Shown: positions 1 through 6,489 of the stretch, piece by piece
How positions within the stretch are numbered: position 1 is the first letter of the stretch
How the letters are laid out: every line of letters starts with the position of its first letter
Origin: Deltaproteobacteria bacterium
GTDB taxonomy: Bacteria; Desulfobacterota; Desulfuromonadia; Geobacterales; Pseudopelobacteraceae
Length of the DNA: 6,489 bases
Assembly (NCBI GenBank): GCA_030654645.1
Contig: JAURXC010000209.1
Span: 1 to 6,489, forward strand
Direction of reading: 5' to 3'
Notes under the pieces: model-generated
The model's database searches: none
Seen by the model: the letters and a program-made list of their open reading frames with translations, nothing else
Told to the model about the DNA's origin: nothing
Made by a program: the position numbers and the translations under genes

Positions 1-30
1 ATTGTATTGTACAAATACTGCTGTGGCCTG

Positions 31-58
31 TTGCAATCCGGATAAGTTAGGATACCAT
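31..58 (+). promoter_or_regulatory. Candidate sigma-70-like promoter upstream of prsT (weak)
   Basis: TTGCAA at 31-36 and TACCAT at 53-58 are 16 bases apart. Each matches four of six positions of the -35 (TTGACA) and -10 (TATAAT) consensus. Transcription would start near 65, giving a leader of about 45 bases before the prsT ATG. I also looked for a sigma-54 (-24/-12) promoter, because XrtA loci are often controlled by the sigma-54 activator PrsR, but no GG-N10-GC pair occurs in this leader. The match is weak, and the true promoter may lie left of the window. Confidence 0.22.
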
Positions 59-67
59 TTGTAGTGT

Positions 68-81
68 AAACCGTATGGTTT
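68..81. repeat. Short inverted repeat AAACC-GTAT-GGTTT in the prsT leader
   Basis: Perfect 5-base arms (68-72 and 77-81) flank a 4-base loop, about 30 bases upstream of the prsT start codon. It could be a small operator half-site pair or a weak leader hairpin. No T-run follows, so it is not a typical intrinsic terminator. Arms this short also arise by chance. Confidence 0.25.
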
Positions 82-99
82 GTTCTTAATCTTGGTGGT

Positions 100-105
100 G
101 GGGGA
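100..105 (+). promoter_or_regulatory. Ribosome binding site of prsT
   Basis: A purine-rich GGGGGA sits five bases before the ATG at 111, inside a longer G-rich stretch (GGTGGTGGGGGA). It is well placed and supports this start codon. The lipoprotein signal peptide begins directly at that codon. Confidence 0.6.
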
Positions 106-110
106 ATCAT

Positions 111-2741
111 ATGAAAAAGCTTTTCTGGGCGATCATGATCATATGCCTGTGTTCTGCCTGTATTAGCAAGTCGAAAGAAGAGTTGTATGCGGAAGGTCTC
201 AAACAACTGAATTCCGCAAATCCTGGCGGTGCGGTTGTCTTGTTCAAGAATGCCCTTGAGAAAGATGAGAACTATCTGGATGCACGTTTTCAGTTGGCCA
301 GAGCCTATTCGAAGCTCGGCAAGCGTGAACAGGCGGAGAAAGAGTTTCTCAAGGTTCTGAAACAGAATCCATCACGTGATGACGTTTTGCCGGAGCTTGC
401 GGATGTTTATAATGCCTTGAAAAAGCCGGAAGAGGCTTTTAAGCTCGGAGAGCAGTATCTTGCAAAGCATCCGAACAGTGTGGAAGGATTTGAGATTCTG
501 GGGGTATCCAGTGCGATCAGCGGCAGGTATGCCGATTCGGAGAACTACCTGAATCAGGCGCTGGCGGTGGACCCCGCACGAGTAAAAACAAAGCTTGAAC
601 TAGCTTCAGTTTATGTTTCTGGCGGCAAAGAGCAAAAAGCCAAATTACTTTTGGAAGATCTGGTGCGAACTGATCAGAAAGACGTCAAAGCTTTCTATAT
701 GTTGGCTGCTCTGGAGAAGAAAGCCGGCAATAATGACAAAGCGCTTGAAATATATTCCAGGCTGCTGGCCAACAACCCATCGGAAACACTTGCATCATAT
801 AAAACCGGTCTGATATTGATTGAAAGAACTGATCTGGATAAGGCCGATAAAACCGCCGATGATCTGATTAAAAACTATCCAAAACGGGCTGACGGGCATC
901 GATTAAAAGGATTGGTGAGTTTTTATCGTAAAAACTACGCGGAGGCGATGACCCATCTTCAAAACTCGATCAAGATAGCGCCCACACTGGAGGCATATCA
1001 CTTTCTAGGTCTTTGCTATTATAACCGGGGTGAATTGGAAAGCGCTCTGAGCCAGTTCCGCAAAATACTCGATAATGTACCGGACTCGCGTCAGGCGCGT
1101 CTGATGACCGGTACCATCCTGTTAAAACAGAAGCGCACGGATGACGCCATCAGTGAAATACAAAAAGTACTCCAAAAGGATGACGCGGACGCTGCCGCTC
1201 ATAACCTGTTGGGCAATGCATACATGGCTAAAGGTATGTTTGATGACGGATTGCGCGAGTTCAACCGTGCAACCAAAATTGATCCCAAAATAGTGGATGC
1301 CTACCTGAAGAAAGGCTATTACTATTTCAGTCGCGGCAAAAATGCAGAGGGTGAATCAGAGCTGGTGACGGCGGTACAGGCTGCGCCGGACGCAATCAAC
1401 AGCAGGCTTATACTTGCTTCCTATCATCAAAGGGGAGGAAACAGCGCCAAGGCTTTATCCGTCCTCCGGGCCGGACTGACAGGCGCTAAAAGTGATGCCG
1501 TCATCTACAACAGTATCGCCTCGGTACTTTTATCAACAAACAAACTTGACGAGGGGCTCAAAAACATACAGAAGGCCAAGGAGGTTGACCCCGCTTTTGC
1601 CGCATCCTATCAGAACCTTGTCACTATCTATGCTGCTACCGGCAAATACGACAAGGCGATTGAAGAATATGTGACTCTGCTGCGTTACGATCCTAAAAAT
1701 ATCCGTGCAATACTTGGGTTGGCAGCACTATATGAAATTAAAGGGCAGGACAGCGAGGCGCTGGCCCAATATGTCAAGGCGGTCGAAACAAAACAGCCGG
1801 CTGCATATTTGGCGTATGCCGGGTATTACCAGAAAAAAAACGATACCGGCAAGGCGCTCAAGATTCTTGACGATGCACTTAAAGTTGATTCCCGCAACCT
1901 ATCCGTGCTCGAAATGAAAGGGCGCTTGCTGGTCGCTGACAAAAAGCACAAGGAAGCTCTCAGGGTTTTTGACGAAATTGAACTTATTAACCCGGAAGCG
2001 GGAGTCGCACTTAAGATCGGCGCCTATGTTTCAATGAAAGATACGGCAAAGGCGCTTGAACAGGCACGAAGGATAGTTGAAAAATATCCGAATTCAGCGC
2101 GCGGATACATGGTGCTGGCCTCAATCCATGAAAGTCAGAAAGATTATGGCCGTGCCATCAGCGAAGCTAAAAACGGTGTCCGCGTGGACGGAGACAATCC
2201 AAAGGCCATACTCTATCTGGGGAACCTGTATGAGGCCAGCAAGGATTATAATCAGGCCATGTCGCTCTATTCGGAAGCGCTCCGCAAAAAATCTGATTTT
2301 ATTCCGGCGCTGTTTGCCCAGGGAGCGCTGCTGGACTCCACTGGAAAAAAGAAAGAAGCTATAGCCAAGTATAGGATGGTTCTGGAAAAAGCAGATAATT
2401 ATGTGCCCGCACTCAATAATCTGGCCTATCTCTGCGCAACCGGTTATGGAAGCAAGGAAGAGGCGCTTCGACTGGCTATATCAGCTTATAAGCAGGAGCC
2501 TGCAAATGCCGGTGTGATGGATACTCTGGGATTTGCGTTGCTTAAAAACAACCGAAAGGAAGATGCCAAAAAAGTCCTGGAAAAAGCCGCAGCAGCTCTC
2601 TCGAATAATCCGACTGTACAATATCATCTGGCGCTGGCCTACAAGGAGTCGGGTGACAAAGCGAATGCGCAGCGGGTTTTGAAAAAGGCTCTTTCACTTG
2701 GAAGCTTTCCCGTTCCGCCGCGGCCGCGTCACTTGCCGTAG
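111..2741 (+). CDS. prsT: XrtA/PEP-CTERM system TPR-repeat lipoprotein PrsT
   Basis: Large lipidated TPR protein of the family found with exosortase A/exopolysaccharide loci (TIGR02917 type, about 900 residues; 876 here). Residues 1-17 form a signal peptide: KK, a hydrophobic core, then a lipobox C14-S15-A16-C17. C17 is the likely lipidated residue; Cys at the -3 position is less usual than Leu. From about residue 24 to the end I count 25 consecutive TPR-like units of 32-36 residues, each with the small-residue/Gly, Ala and Pro pattern, so nearly the whole mature protein is one superhelical scaffold. It should be anchored to a membrane facing the periplasm and bind proteins of the export machinery; its exact role is not established. 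The start is fixed by the RBS and signal peptide. The last ten residues (VPPRPRHLP region) are unlike a TPR helix. Another frame restores a helical tail ending at 2752, which suggests a one-base deletion or sequence error near 2712. Confidence 0.9.
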   Translation: MKKLFWAIMIICLCSACISKSKEELYAEGLKQLNSANPGGAVVLFKNALEKDENYLDARFQLARAYSKLGKREQAEKEFLKVLKQNPSRDDVLPELADVYNALKKPEEAFKLGEQYLAKHPNSVEGFEILGVSSAISGRYADSENYLNQALAVDPARVKTKLELASVYVSGGKEQKAKLLLEDLVRTDQKDVKAFYMLAALEKKAGNNDKALEIYSRLLANNPSETLASYKTGLILIERTDLDKADKTADDLIKNYPKRADGHRLKGLVSFYRKNYAEAMTHLQNSIKIAPTLEAYHFLGLCYYNRGELESALSQFRKILDNVPDSRQARLMTGTILLKQKRTDDAISEIQKVLQKDDADAAAHNLLGNAYMAKGMFDDGLREFNRATKIDPKIVDAYLKKGYYYFSRGKNAEGESELVTAVQAAPDAINSRLILASYHQRGGNSAKALSVLRAGLTGAKSDAVIYNSIASVLLSTNKLDEGLKNIQKAKEVDPAFAASYQNLVTIYAATGKYDKAIEEYVTLLRYDPKNIRAILGLAALYEIKGQDSEALAQYVKAVETKQPAAYLAYAGYYQKKNDTGKALKILDDALKVDSRNLSVLEMKGRLLVADKKHKEALRVFDEIELINPEAGVALKIGAYVSMKDTAKALEQARRIVEKYPNSARGYMVLASIHESQKDYGRAISEAKNGVRVDGDNPKAILYLGNLYEASKDYNQAMSLYSEALRKKSDFIPALFAQGALLDSTGKKKEAIAKYRMVLEKADNYVPALNNLAYLCATGYGSKEEALRLAISAYKQEPANAGVMDTLGFALLKNNRKEDAKKVLEKAAAALSNNPTVQYHLALAYKESGDKANAQRVLKKALSLGSFPVPPRPRHLP

Positions 2742-2752
2742 AGCTGAAGTAG
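2708..2752 (+). other. prsT: Probable true C-terminal end of prsT in the shifted frame
   Basis: In the frame one base back from the annotated one, 2714-2752 reads SAAAASLAVELK and then TAG. This Ala/Leu-rich amphipathic tail is what I expect to close a TPR solenoid, following the family's usual '..LGxF' plus short helix ending. The in-frame reading instead gives a Pro/Arg-rich end and stops at 2741. One extra base between 2709 and 2714 (for example GTT as GNTT) would join LGSFP to this tail, giving a protein of about 880 residues. The stretch is locally very GC-rich, where indel errors are common. There is no good XXXYYYZ slippery heptamer in phase, so programmed frameshifting is unlikely. 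Confidence 0.65.
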
Positions 2753-2767
2753 TTTGTTCGTCCGATC

Positions 2768-4162
2768 ATGGCTTCTCACTGGGTCATATTGATTGCCATT
2801 GATGCCGTATTGGCTGTCATGTCCCTGTTTGCGGCCGCAGCGATGAGATTCGGTTATTCTGAAGCAACCGGGGAACTGCGGGAATTTGCAACAATATATA
2901 CGATCACTATTTTTGTTCTGGTGATACTGTTTTCTTCACACCTGATGGAAGTCTACGAGTTTTCCAGGAACACCAGAAAAAGAGAAATCCTGATAAATAT
3001 TCTGTTTGGTGTTGTCACCTCTTTTTCACTGCTCTCCGTTGTATACTATCTGGATCCGGCAGTAATACTGGGCCGCGGCGTTCTGATCATATCGCTCTTT
3101 TTCTTTTCCTTTAGCCAGTTCATATGGCATGCAATCTATCTGGTCGGGAAGAATCACCCACGCTTTTTGCAAAGGGTTCTGGTCCTTGGAACAGGAGAAT
3201 TGGCCGCCCAGGTCGGGGGGATGATTTCCTCGGGCAAGAGCAGTTTCATTCTGGCCGGCTATACGTCTTGCAACGGTTTTGAAAAGCAGGAGAACCGCCG
3301 TGAACTCGATCCAGTGCTAGTTCCACCGGATTCGATAGTCGGAGATAGTCATGATCTGCTCACCACCGCGATGCAGGTGCGTGCGGATCTGATTGTAGTG
3401 GCACTGTCTGAAAGACGTGGTCATTTTCCTCTCAGCGATGTTCTGAGATGCAAATTGAACAGCATTCAGATCGTGGATGCGCCCACATTATTCGAACGCA
3501 TTCAGGGAAAGCTGATGCTTGAGGCGATTACTCCCAGCTGGTTCATATTTTCACAGGGTTTTCGCAGAACATCGCTTTTCAGCTTTTGCAAGCGGGCAGT
3601 TGATATATTTCTGTCCCTTTTGGGATTACTGCTGATACTTCCGTTTTTTCCGTTTATTGCGCTGGCAATTAAGCTGGATTCAAAAGGGCCCGTGCTATTC
3701 AGCCAACTGCGCGTAGGAAACAAGGAAAAACAGTTCCTGCTGTATAAGTTCAGGTCGATGCGTCAGGATGCTGAACAACGATCAGGAGCGGTTTGGGCGG
3801 AGAAAAACGATCCCAGGGTAACCAGGCTCGGCAAGTTTCTCAGGAATTCCAGAATCGATGAGATTCCTCAACTTATTAATGTGTTGAAAGGTGACATGAG
3901 CTTTGTCGGGCCTCGGCCCGAACGCCCTGAATTTGTGGAAAAACTGAAGCAGATTATCCCGTATTATTCTAAACGCCATTTCATACATCCGGGGCTGACC
4001 GGGTGGGCGCAGGTTCGCTATCCATACGGAGCCTCGGTTGAGGATGCCGTCGAAAAACTGCGCTATGACCTGTACTACATCAAAAACATCAGTCCCTTCC
4101 TGGATACGCTGATTTTCTTTGAAACCATCAAAGTGGTGCTTTTTGGTCGCGGAGTAAGATGA
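2768..4162 (+). CDS. XrtA/PEP-CTERM-associated polyprenyl-phosphate sugar-1-phosphate transferase
   Basis: Initiating enzyme of exopolysaccharide synthesis: it moves a sugar-1-phosphate from a nucleotide sugar to undecaprenyl phosphate at the inner membrane. The 464-residue layout is typical of the TIGR03013 (EpsB_2) group. Four N-terminal membrane helices lie at about 7-27, 42-62, 76-96 and 102-124. A Rossmann-like middle domain (CoA_binding_3 type) begins VLVLGTGELA at 137-146. The C-terminal bacterial sugar transferase domain (PF02397) spans about 275-464, with a membrane or re-entrant helix at 278-302. Visible motifs are KFRSM (327-331), the catalytic Asp-Glu pair D364-E365 after R362, GPRPERPEF (381-389) and PGLTGWAQV (408-416). 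The middle segment from VVALSERRG through ITPSWFIFSQGF is characteristic of the PEP-CTERM-linked group. The sugar cannot be read from sequence. An in-frame stop at 2750 leaves ATG 2768 as the first ATG. No good Shine-Dalgarno precedes it, suggesting coupling to prsT. Confidence 0.93.
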   Translation: MASHWVILIAIDAVLAVMSLFAAAAMRFGYSEATGELREFATIYTITIFVLVILFSSHLMEVYEFSRNTRKREILINILFGVVTSFSLLSVVYYLDPAVILGRGVLIISLFFFSFSQFIWHAIYLVGKNHPRFLQRVLVLGTGELAAQVGGMISSGKSSFILAGYTSCNGFEKQENRRELDPVLVPPDSIVGDSHDLLTTAMQVRADLIVVALSERRGHFPLSDVLRCKLNSIQIVDAPTLFERIQGKLMLEAITPSWFIFSQGFRRTSLFSFCKRAVDIFLSLLGLLLILPFFPFIALAIKLDSKGPVLFSQLRVGNKEKQFLLYKFRSMRQDAEQRSGAVWAEKNDPRVTRLGKFLRNSRIDEIPQLINVLKGDMSFVGPRPERPEFVEKLKQIIPYYSKRHFIHPGLTGWAQVRYPYGASVEDAVEKLRYDLYYIKNISPFLDTLIFFETIKVVLFGRGVR

Positions 4163-4241
4163 AGCGTCAAATGGATTTACATCTGACTACTTCCATGCCC
4201 ATCACTTAATCCATGAATTGAATGTACTAAATAACATCTCC

Positions 4242-4246
4242 GGGAG
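4242..4246 (+). promoter_or_regulatory. Ribosome binding site deciding the export-protein start
   Basis: GGGAG lies seven bases before the ATG at 4254. The longer reading starts at a TTG at 4218 with no purine-rich site in place before it, and it would put twelve polar residues ahead of a standard signal peptide. The site therefore supports ATG 4254. Confidence 0.75.
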
Positions 4247-4253
4247 TCGCTCC

Positions 4254-5060
4254 ATGAAAATTAGAAACATGCTGTTAATTGCAGCCATGCTGCTGGTTTT
4301 ACCAATTACAACACGGGCCGGTGATTATGTGATCGGTGAAGGTGACGTGCTTGATATCGCCGTATGGGGAGTAAAGGAACTATCGTTTCCCGCCAGAGTC
4401 AGGCCGGACGGTAAAATCACCGTTCCCGGATTGGGAGACGTGGCGGCCAGCGGACAAACACCCGCAGCTTTACAATCTTCATTAACCTTGAGGCTCAAAG
4501 AACTGGTGAAAAACCCGATTGTCACAGTCGCAGTGACCGGTATTACCAACAGCAAGGTCTACATTTTCGGCGGTGGAGTGAAATCGGGAGTATTCGAACT
4601 GCTTCAGCGCTCAACGCTTCTGCAACTGCTCTGTACTTTCGGAGAGGTAAAGTCGGCAGACCTCAAGAAGGCCTATCTACTCAGGAACGGCAAGAAGATC
4701 AAGGAAGATTTTCATCCTCTGATCGTAAATGGTGACACCAGTGGCGACGTTCAGCTTGAGTCGGGGGATTCGCTTTTTATACCTTTATTGCTGGATAAAA
4801 GCGTCTATGTGCTGGGGGCGGTCAACATGCCTAAGGCTATTGAGTACCGCGAGGGGATGACGGTCATGGAAGCTATACTTGAATCAGGTGGTTTTACAAA
4901 ATTCGCTAGCCAGAATGATACACAGGTCCGTAGAAAGGAAGCCGAAGGCGAAGTATCGATTCCAGTCAAGGCAAAAGATATCATACAGGGTGGGAATATG
5001 GCTCAGAATGTCAAGCTCAAGCCGGGCGATTACATTATTGTCAAAGAAAGTATTTTTTGA
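4254..5060 (+). CDS. Polysaccharide export protein (Poly_export/SLBB, Wza-related), XrtA type
   Basis: A 268-residue outer-membrane polysaccharide export (OPX) family protein that helps move polymer across the periplasm and outer membrane. Residues 1-22 are a Sec signal peptide (K2/R4, hydrophobic core 6-18) with likely cleavage after T20-R21-A22. The Poly_export domain (PF02563) covers about 23-95, with hallmark YVIGEGDVLDIAVWG (25-39), RPDGKITVPGLGDV (50-63) and NPIVTVAV (87-94). Two SLBB-like beta-grasp units follow: about 101-178 (VYIFGGGVKSG, closing with LESGDSLFIP) and 184-262 (VYVLGAVNMPK, closing with LKPGDYIIV). The only Cys of the protein, C127, is internal, so there is no lipobox, unlike Wza. 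There is also no C-terminal amphipathic helix for a Wza-style pore, as it ends at VKESIF. It may therefore need a separate outer-membrane barrel. It sits 91 bases after the sugar transferase and 56 before the chain-length gene. Confidence 0.9.
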   Translation: MKIRNMLLIAAMLLVLPITTRAGDYVIGEGDVLDIAVWGVKELSFPARVRPDGKITVPGLGDVAASGQTPAALQSSLTLRLKELVKNPIVTVAVTGITNSKVYIFGGGVKSGVFELLQRSTLLQLLCTFGEVKSADLKKAYLLRNGKKIKEDFHPLIVNGDTSGDVQLESGDSLFIPLLLDKSVYVLGAVNMPKAIEYREGMTVMEAILESGGFTKFASQNDTQVRRKEAEGEVSIPVKAKDIIQGGNMAQNVKLKPGDYIIVKESIF

Positions 5061-5106
5061 TTACGGTAGATTACCGACCATGAATTACCAGAACTACAAG
5101 ATTTTT

Positions 5107-5110
5107 GGAG
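5107..5110 (+). promoter_or_regulatory. Ribosome binding site of the chain-length determinant gene
   Basis: GGAG is six bases before the ATG at 5117. It fixes the start of a reading frame that has no stop codon inside the window. Confidence 0.75.
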
Positions 5111-5116
5111 AAACAG

Positions 5117-6489
5117 ATGGCATCCAGCGAATTTGATTACAAAAAATACCTGAATCTGGCCAGGAAGAACAAGCTGCTGTGCATCGTGACAGCACTGGCA
5201 ATCATGACCGTCATAACGGTGGTGAGTTACTTGCTACCGAATAAATTTGAAGCAAAGAGCACCGTATTCATAGAGAAGAGTGTTATCTCGGAACTGTTGA
5301 AAGGACTGACATTTACACCTTCCGCTGAAGACAAGATCAAAGTGTTGTCGTATGCGCTCAACAGCCGCACCCTTATATCCAAAGTGTTGGACGAGTTGGA
5401 TCTTAAGAAAAGTAGTGAGGCGGAGCAGGAAAAGCAGATTAAAAATATGCAGGACAATACACAGATCAAGATCAAGGACAGGGAAGGGCTTTTCATTATT
5501 TCTTTTAGGGACAAAAATCCCAAGTTTGCCCGTGATTATGTAAATGCGCTGGTAAGGCGCTACATAGATGAAAACACCTCCAGCAAAAGGCAAGAGTCCT
5601 ATGGAGCAACCCAATTTGTTTCCGAACAGTTGACCGCATTCAAGGAAAAACTGGACAAATCGGAAGAAGCGGCCAACGCCTTTAAAAGCGGTTCCGGATC
5701 GATCGCCAGCATGGACCCTTCACTCTTGCTCAAGGACATCAATGACTCGCAGCAGCGTCTGGACGATTTGAGGATCCGTCAGACCCAGCTGGAAACGGCG
5801 CTGGCCGGCCTGAGCAAGGTAAGCTCAGCCCAGTCGAATATGCCGGCGCTACAGAAGAAGTTGCAGGAGTTGCAGTTGCAATACACCGACAACTACCCGG
5901 AAATACAACGGGTAAAAGAAGATATACGTGCCCTTGATGAGCAGCTCAAGAGTGGCCAGGGAGTTGCCAAGCCGGTTGATTCTCCCGAGTATGCGAAACT
6001 GGCTTCAGAACTCAGGGCGATTCGTCAGGCTGAAGCTAATCTCAGTAGCACCATCGCCAGAAATCGCGGCCTGCTGCATAACATACCTGCAGCAAAGGCG
6101 ACGCTTGACAGTCTGGAGCGCGAGAAGCACTCACAGAAAACCCTCTATGAGGCGATGCTCGCGCGTCAAGGACAGTCCGAGGTCTCCAAGCAGATGGAAG
6201 TTCAGGACAAGTCCACCGTTTTCAGAGTTGTGGATCCGGCGGTACTGCCTTACAAGCCGGTCAGCCCCAATCGGGTTAAGATCATTCTTATGGGCATATT
6301 AGCCGGAATTGGTGGTGGTCTGGGGATTGTTCTGTTGAAGGACCAGATGGACAGTACCGTGAAAAATGTGGACATGGCCAAAAACTTCGGATTTTCGGTT
6401 CTGGCGGTTATTCCCAGGATCGAAGATCCGCAATTGCTGGTACTGCAGTCCAGGCGTGATCTCAAATTATATATTGCCGGCGTCTTATA
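5117..6489 (+). CDS. XrtA system polysaccharide chain-length determinant (Wzz/PCP family), 3' end missing
   Basis: Polysaccharide co-polymerase that sets polymer length and probably couples polymerisation to export. The frame is open from ATG 5117 to the edge: 457 codons plus two bases, with no stop. A short cytoplasmic start (DYKKYLNLARKNK) leads to membrane helix 1 at about 20-40. The Wzz domain begins with KFEAKSTVFIEK (43-54). A long, helical, probably coiled-coil periplasmic region runs over about 165-350, with YPEIQRVKEDI (260-270) typical of the Wzz/Wzc periplasmic stalk. The proline-rich motif PYKPVSPNR (378-386) precedes helix 2 at about 387-407, which is Gly-rich. DQMDSTVKNVDMAK (409-422) and FSVLAVIPRIEDP (426-438) are the usual cytoplasmic tail. 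A third hydrophobic segment seems to begin at 450, as in the TIGR03007 group (about 500 residues), so perhaps 40-60 residues are missing. No Walker motif is seen, so any tyrosine kinase would be a separate gene. Confidence 0.9.
   Translation, partial: MASSEFDYKKYLNLARKNKLLCIVTALAIMTVITVVSYLLPNKFEAKSTVFIEKSVISELLKGLTFTPSAEDKIKVLSYALNSRTLISKVLDELDLKKSSEAEQEKQIKNMQDNTQIKIKDREGLFIISFRDKNPKFARDYVNALVRRYIDENTSSKRQESYGATQFVSEQLTAFKEKLDKSEEAANAFKSGSGSIASMDPSLLLKDINDSQQRLDDLRIRQTQLETALAGLSKVSSAQSNMPALQKKLQELQLQYTDNYPEIQRVKEDIRALDEQLKSGQGVAKPVDSPEYAKLASELRAIRQAEANLSSTIARNRGLLHNIPAAKATLDSLEREKHSQKTLYEAMLARQGQSEVSKQMEVQDKSTVFRVVDPAVLPYKPVSPNRVKIILMGILAGIGGGLGIVLLKDQMDSTVKNVDMAKNFGFSVLAVIPRIEDPQLLVLQSRRDLKLYIAGVL

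Noticed and set aside
24..35. TGGCCTGTTGCA resembling a sigma-54 promoter
   Set aside because: The GG and GC elements are only six bases apart; sigma-54 promoters need ten. No other correctly spaced pair occurs in the leader.
180..2710. Tandem DNA repeats in prsT
   Set aside because: The periodicity is at protein level (about 34 residues per TPR). The nucleotide sequences of successive units have diverged and show no long direct repeats.
2542..2769. Minus-strand 75-residue frame across the prsT/transferase junction
   Set aside because: It overlaps the antisense of prsT, has no recognisable family or ribosome site, and the frame is explained by the coding bias of the opposite strand.
2720..2838. 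Two GCGGCCGC octamers (2720-2727 and 2831-2838) as a repeat or cloning scar
   Set aside because: Both are inside ordinary coding sequence (Ala/Arg-rich codons), flanking bases differ, and no vector-like sequence is near.
4218..4253. Longer N-terminus of the export protein starting at TTG 4218
   Set aside because: The TTG has no ribosome binding site, and the twelve added polar residues would precede a complete signal peptide. GGGAG before ATG 4254 fits much better.
5064..5076. CGGTA-GAT-TACCG hairpin after the export gene as a terminator
   Set aside because: The stem is only five pairs with a 3-base loop, no T-run follows, and the next gene of the same pathway begins 41 bases later.
5227..5614. 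Two minus-strand reading frames (5227-5523 and 5234-5614)
   Set aside because: They lie opposite the well-supported chain-length gene, have no recognisable domain, and look like shadows of it.

Overview
The window is part of an exopolysaccharide assembly locus of the PEP-CTERM/exosortase A (XrtA) type. It holds four genes on the + strand, three complete and one running off the right edge. Base composition is near 50% GC by eye. The gene families and the lysine-rich TPR lipoprotein fit an environmental Gram-negative bacterium of the kind that carries XrtA loci. My best guess is the Geobacter/Desulfuromonas group (Desulfuromonadota), with Beta- or Gammaproteobacteria (for example Nitrosomonadales or Methylococcales) as alternatives. 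This is inferred from protein style, not from a marker gene.

Layout: positions 1-110 are non-coding leader with a weak promoter candidate and two short inverted repeats. Positions 111-2741 encode a large TPR lipoprotein (PrsT), whose last residues look frameshifted. Positions 2768-4162 encode a membrane polyprenyl-phosphate sugar-1-phosphate transferase, the initiating enzyme of the polysaccharide repeat unit. A 91-base gap follows, then a small outer-membrane/periplasmic polysaccharide export protein (start 4254, not the upstream TTG at 4218, to 5060). After 56 bases a chain-length determinant (Wzz/PCP type) begins at 5117. It is still open at 6489, with 457 codons visible.

How they work together: the sugar transferase loads the first sugar phosphate onto the lipid carrier at the inner membrane. 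The chain-length protein spans the inner membrane and periplasm and should set polymer length. The Poly_export/SLBB protein should carry polymer towards the outer membrane. PrsT is a lipidated TPR solenoid that co-occurs with XrtA systems and has no firmly established biochemical role. Tight same-strand spacing and the absence of any convincing terminator suggest one transcription unit continuing to the right. Exosortase, PEP-CTERM substrates, the tyrosine kinase and the PrsK/PrsR regulators are not in this window.

I found no RNA gene, mobile element, CRISPR array or clearly new system. The most useful observations are the apparent one-base frameshift at the 3' end of prsT, the missing ribosome binding site before the sugar transferase, and the export protein lacking a lipobox.
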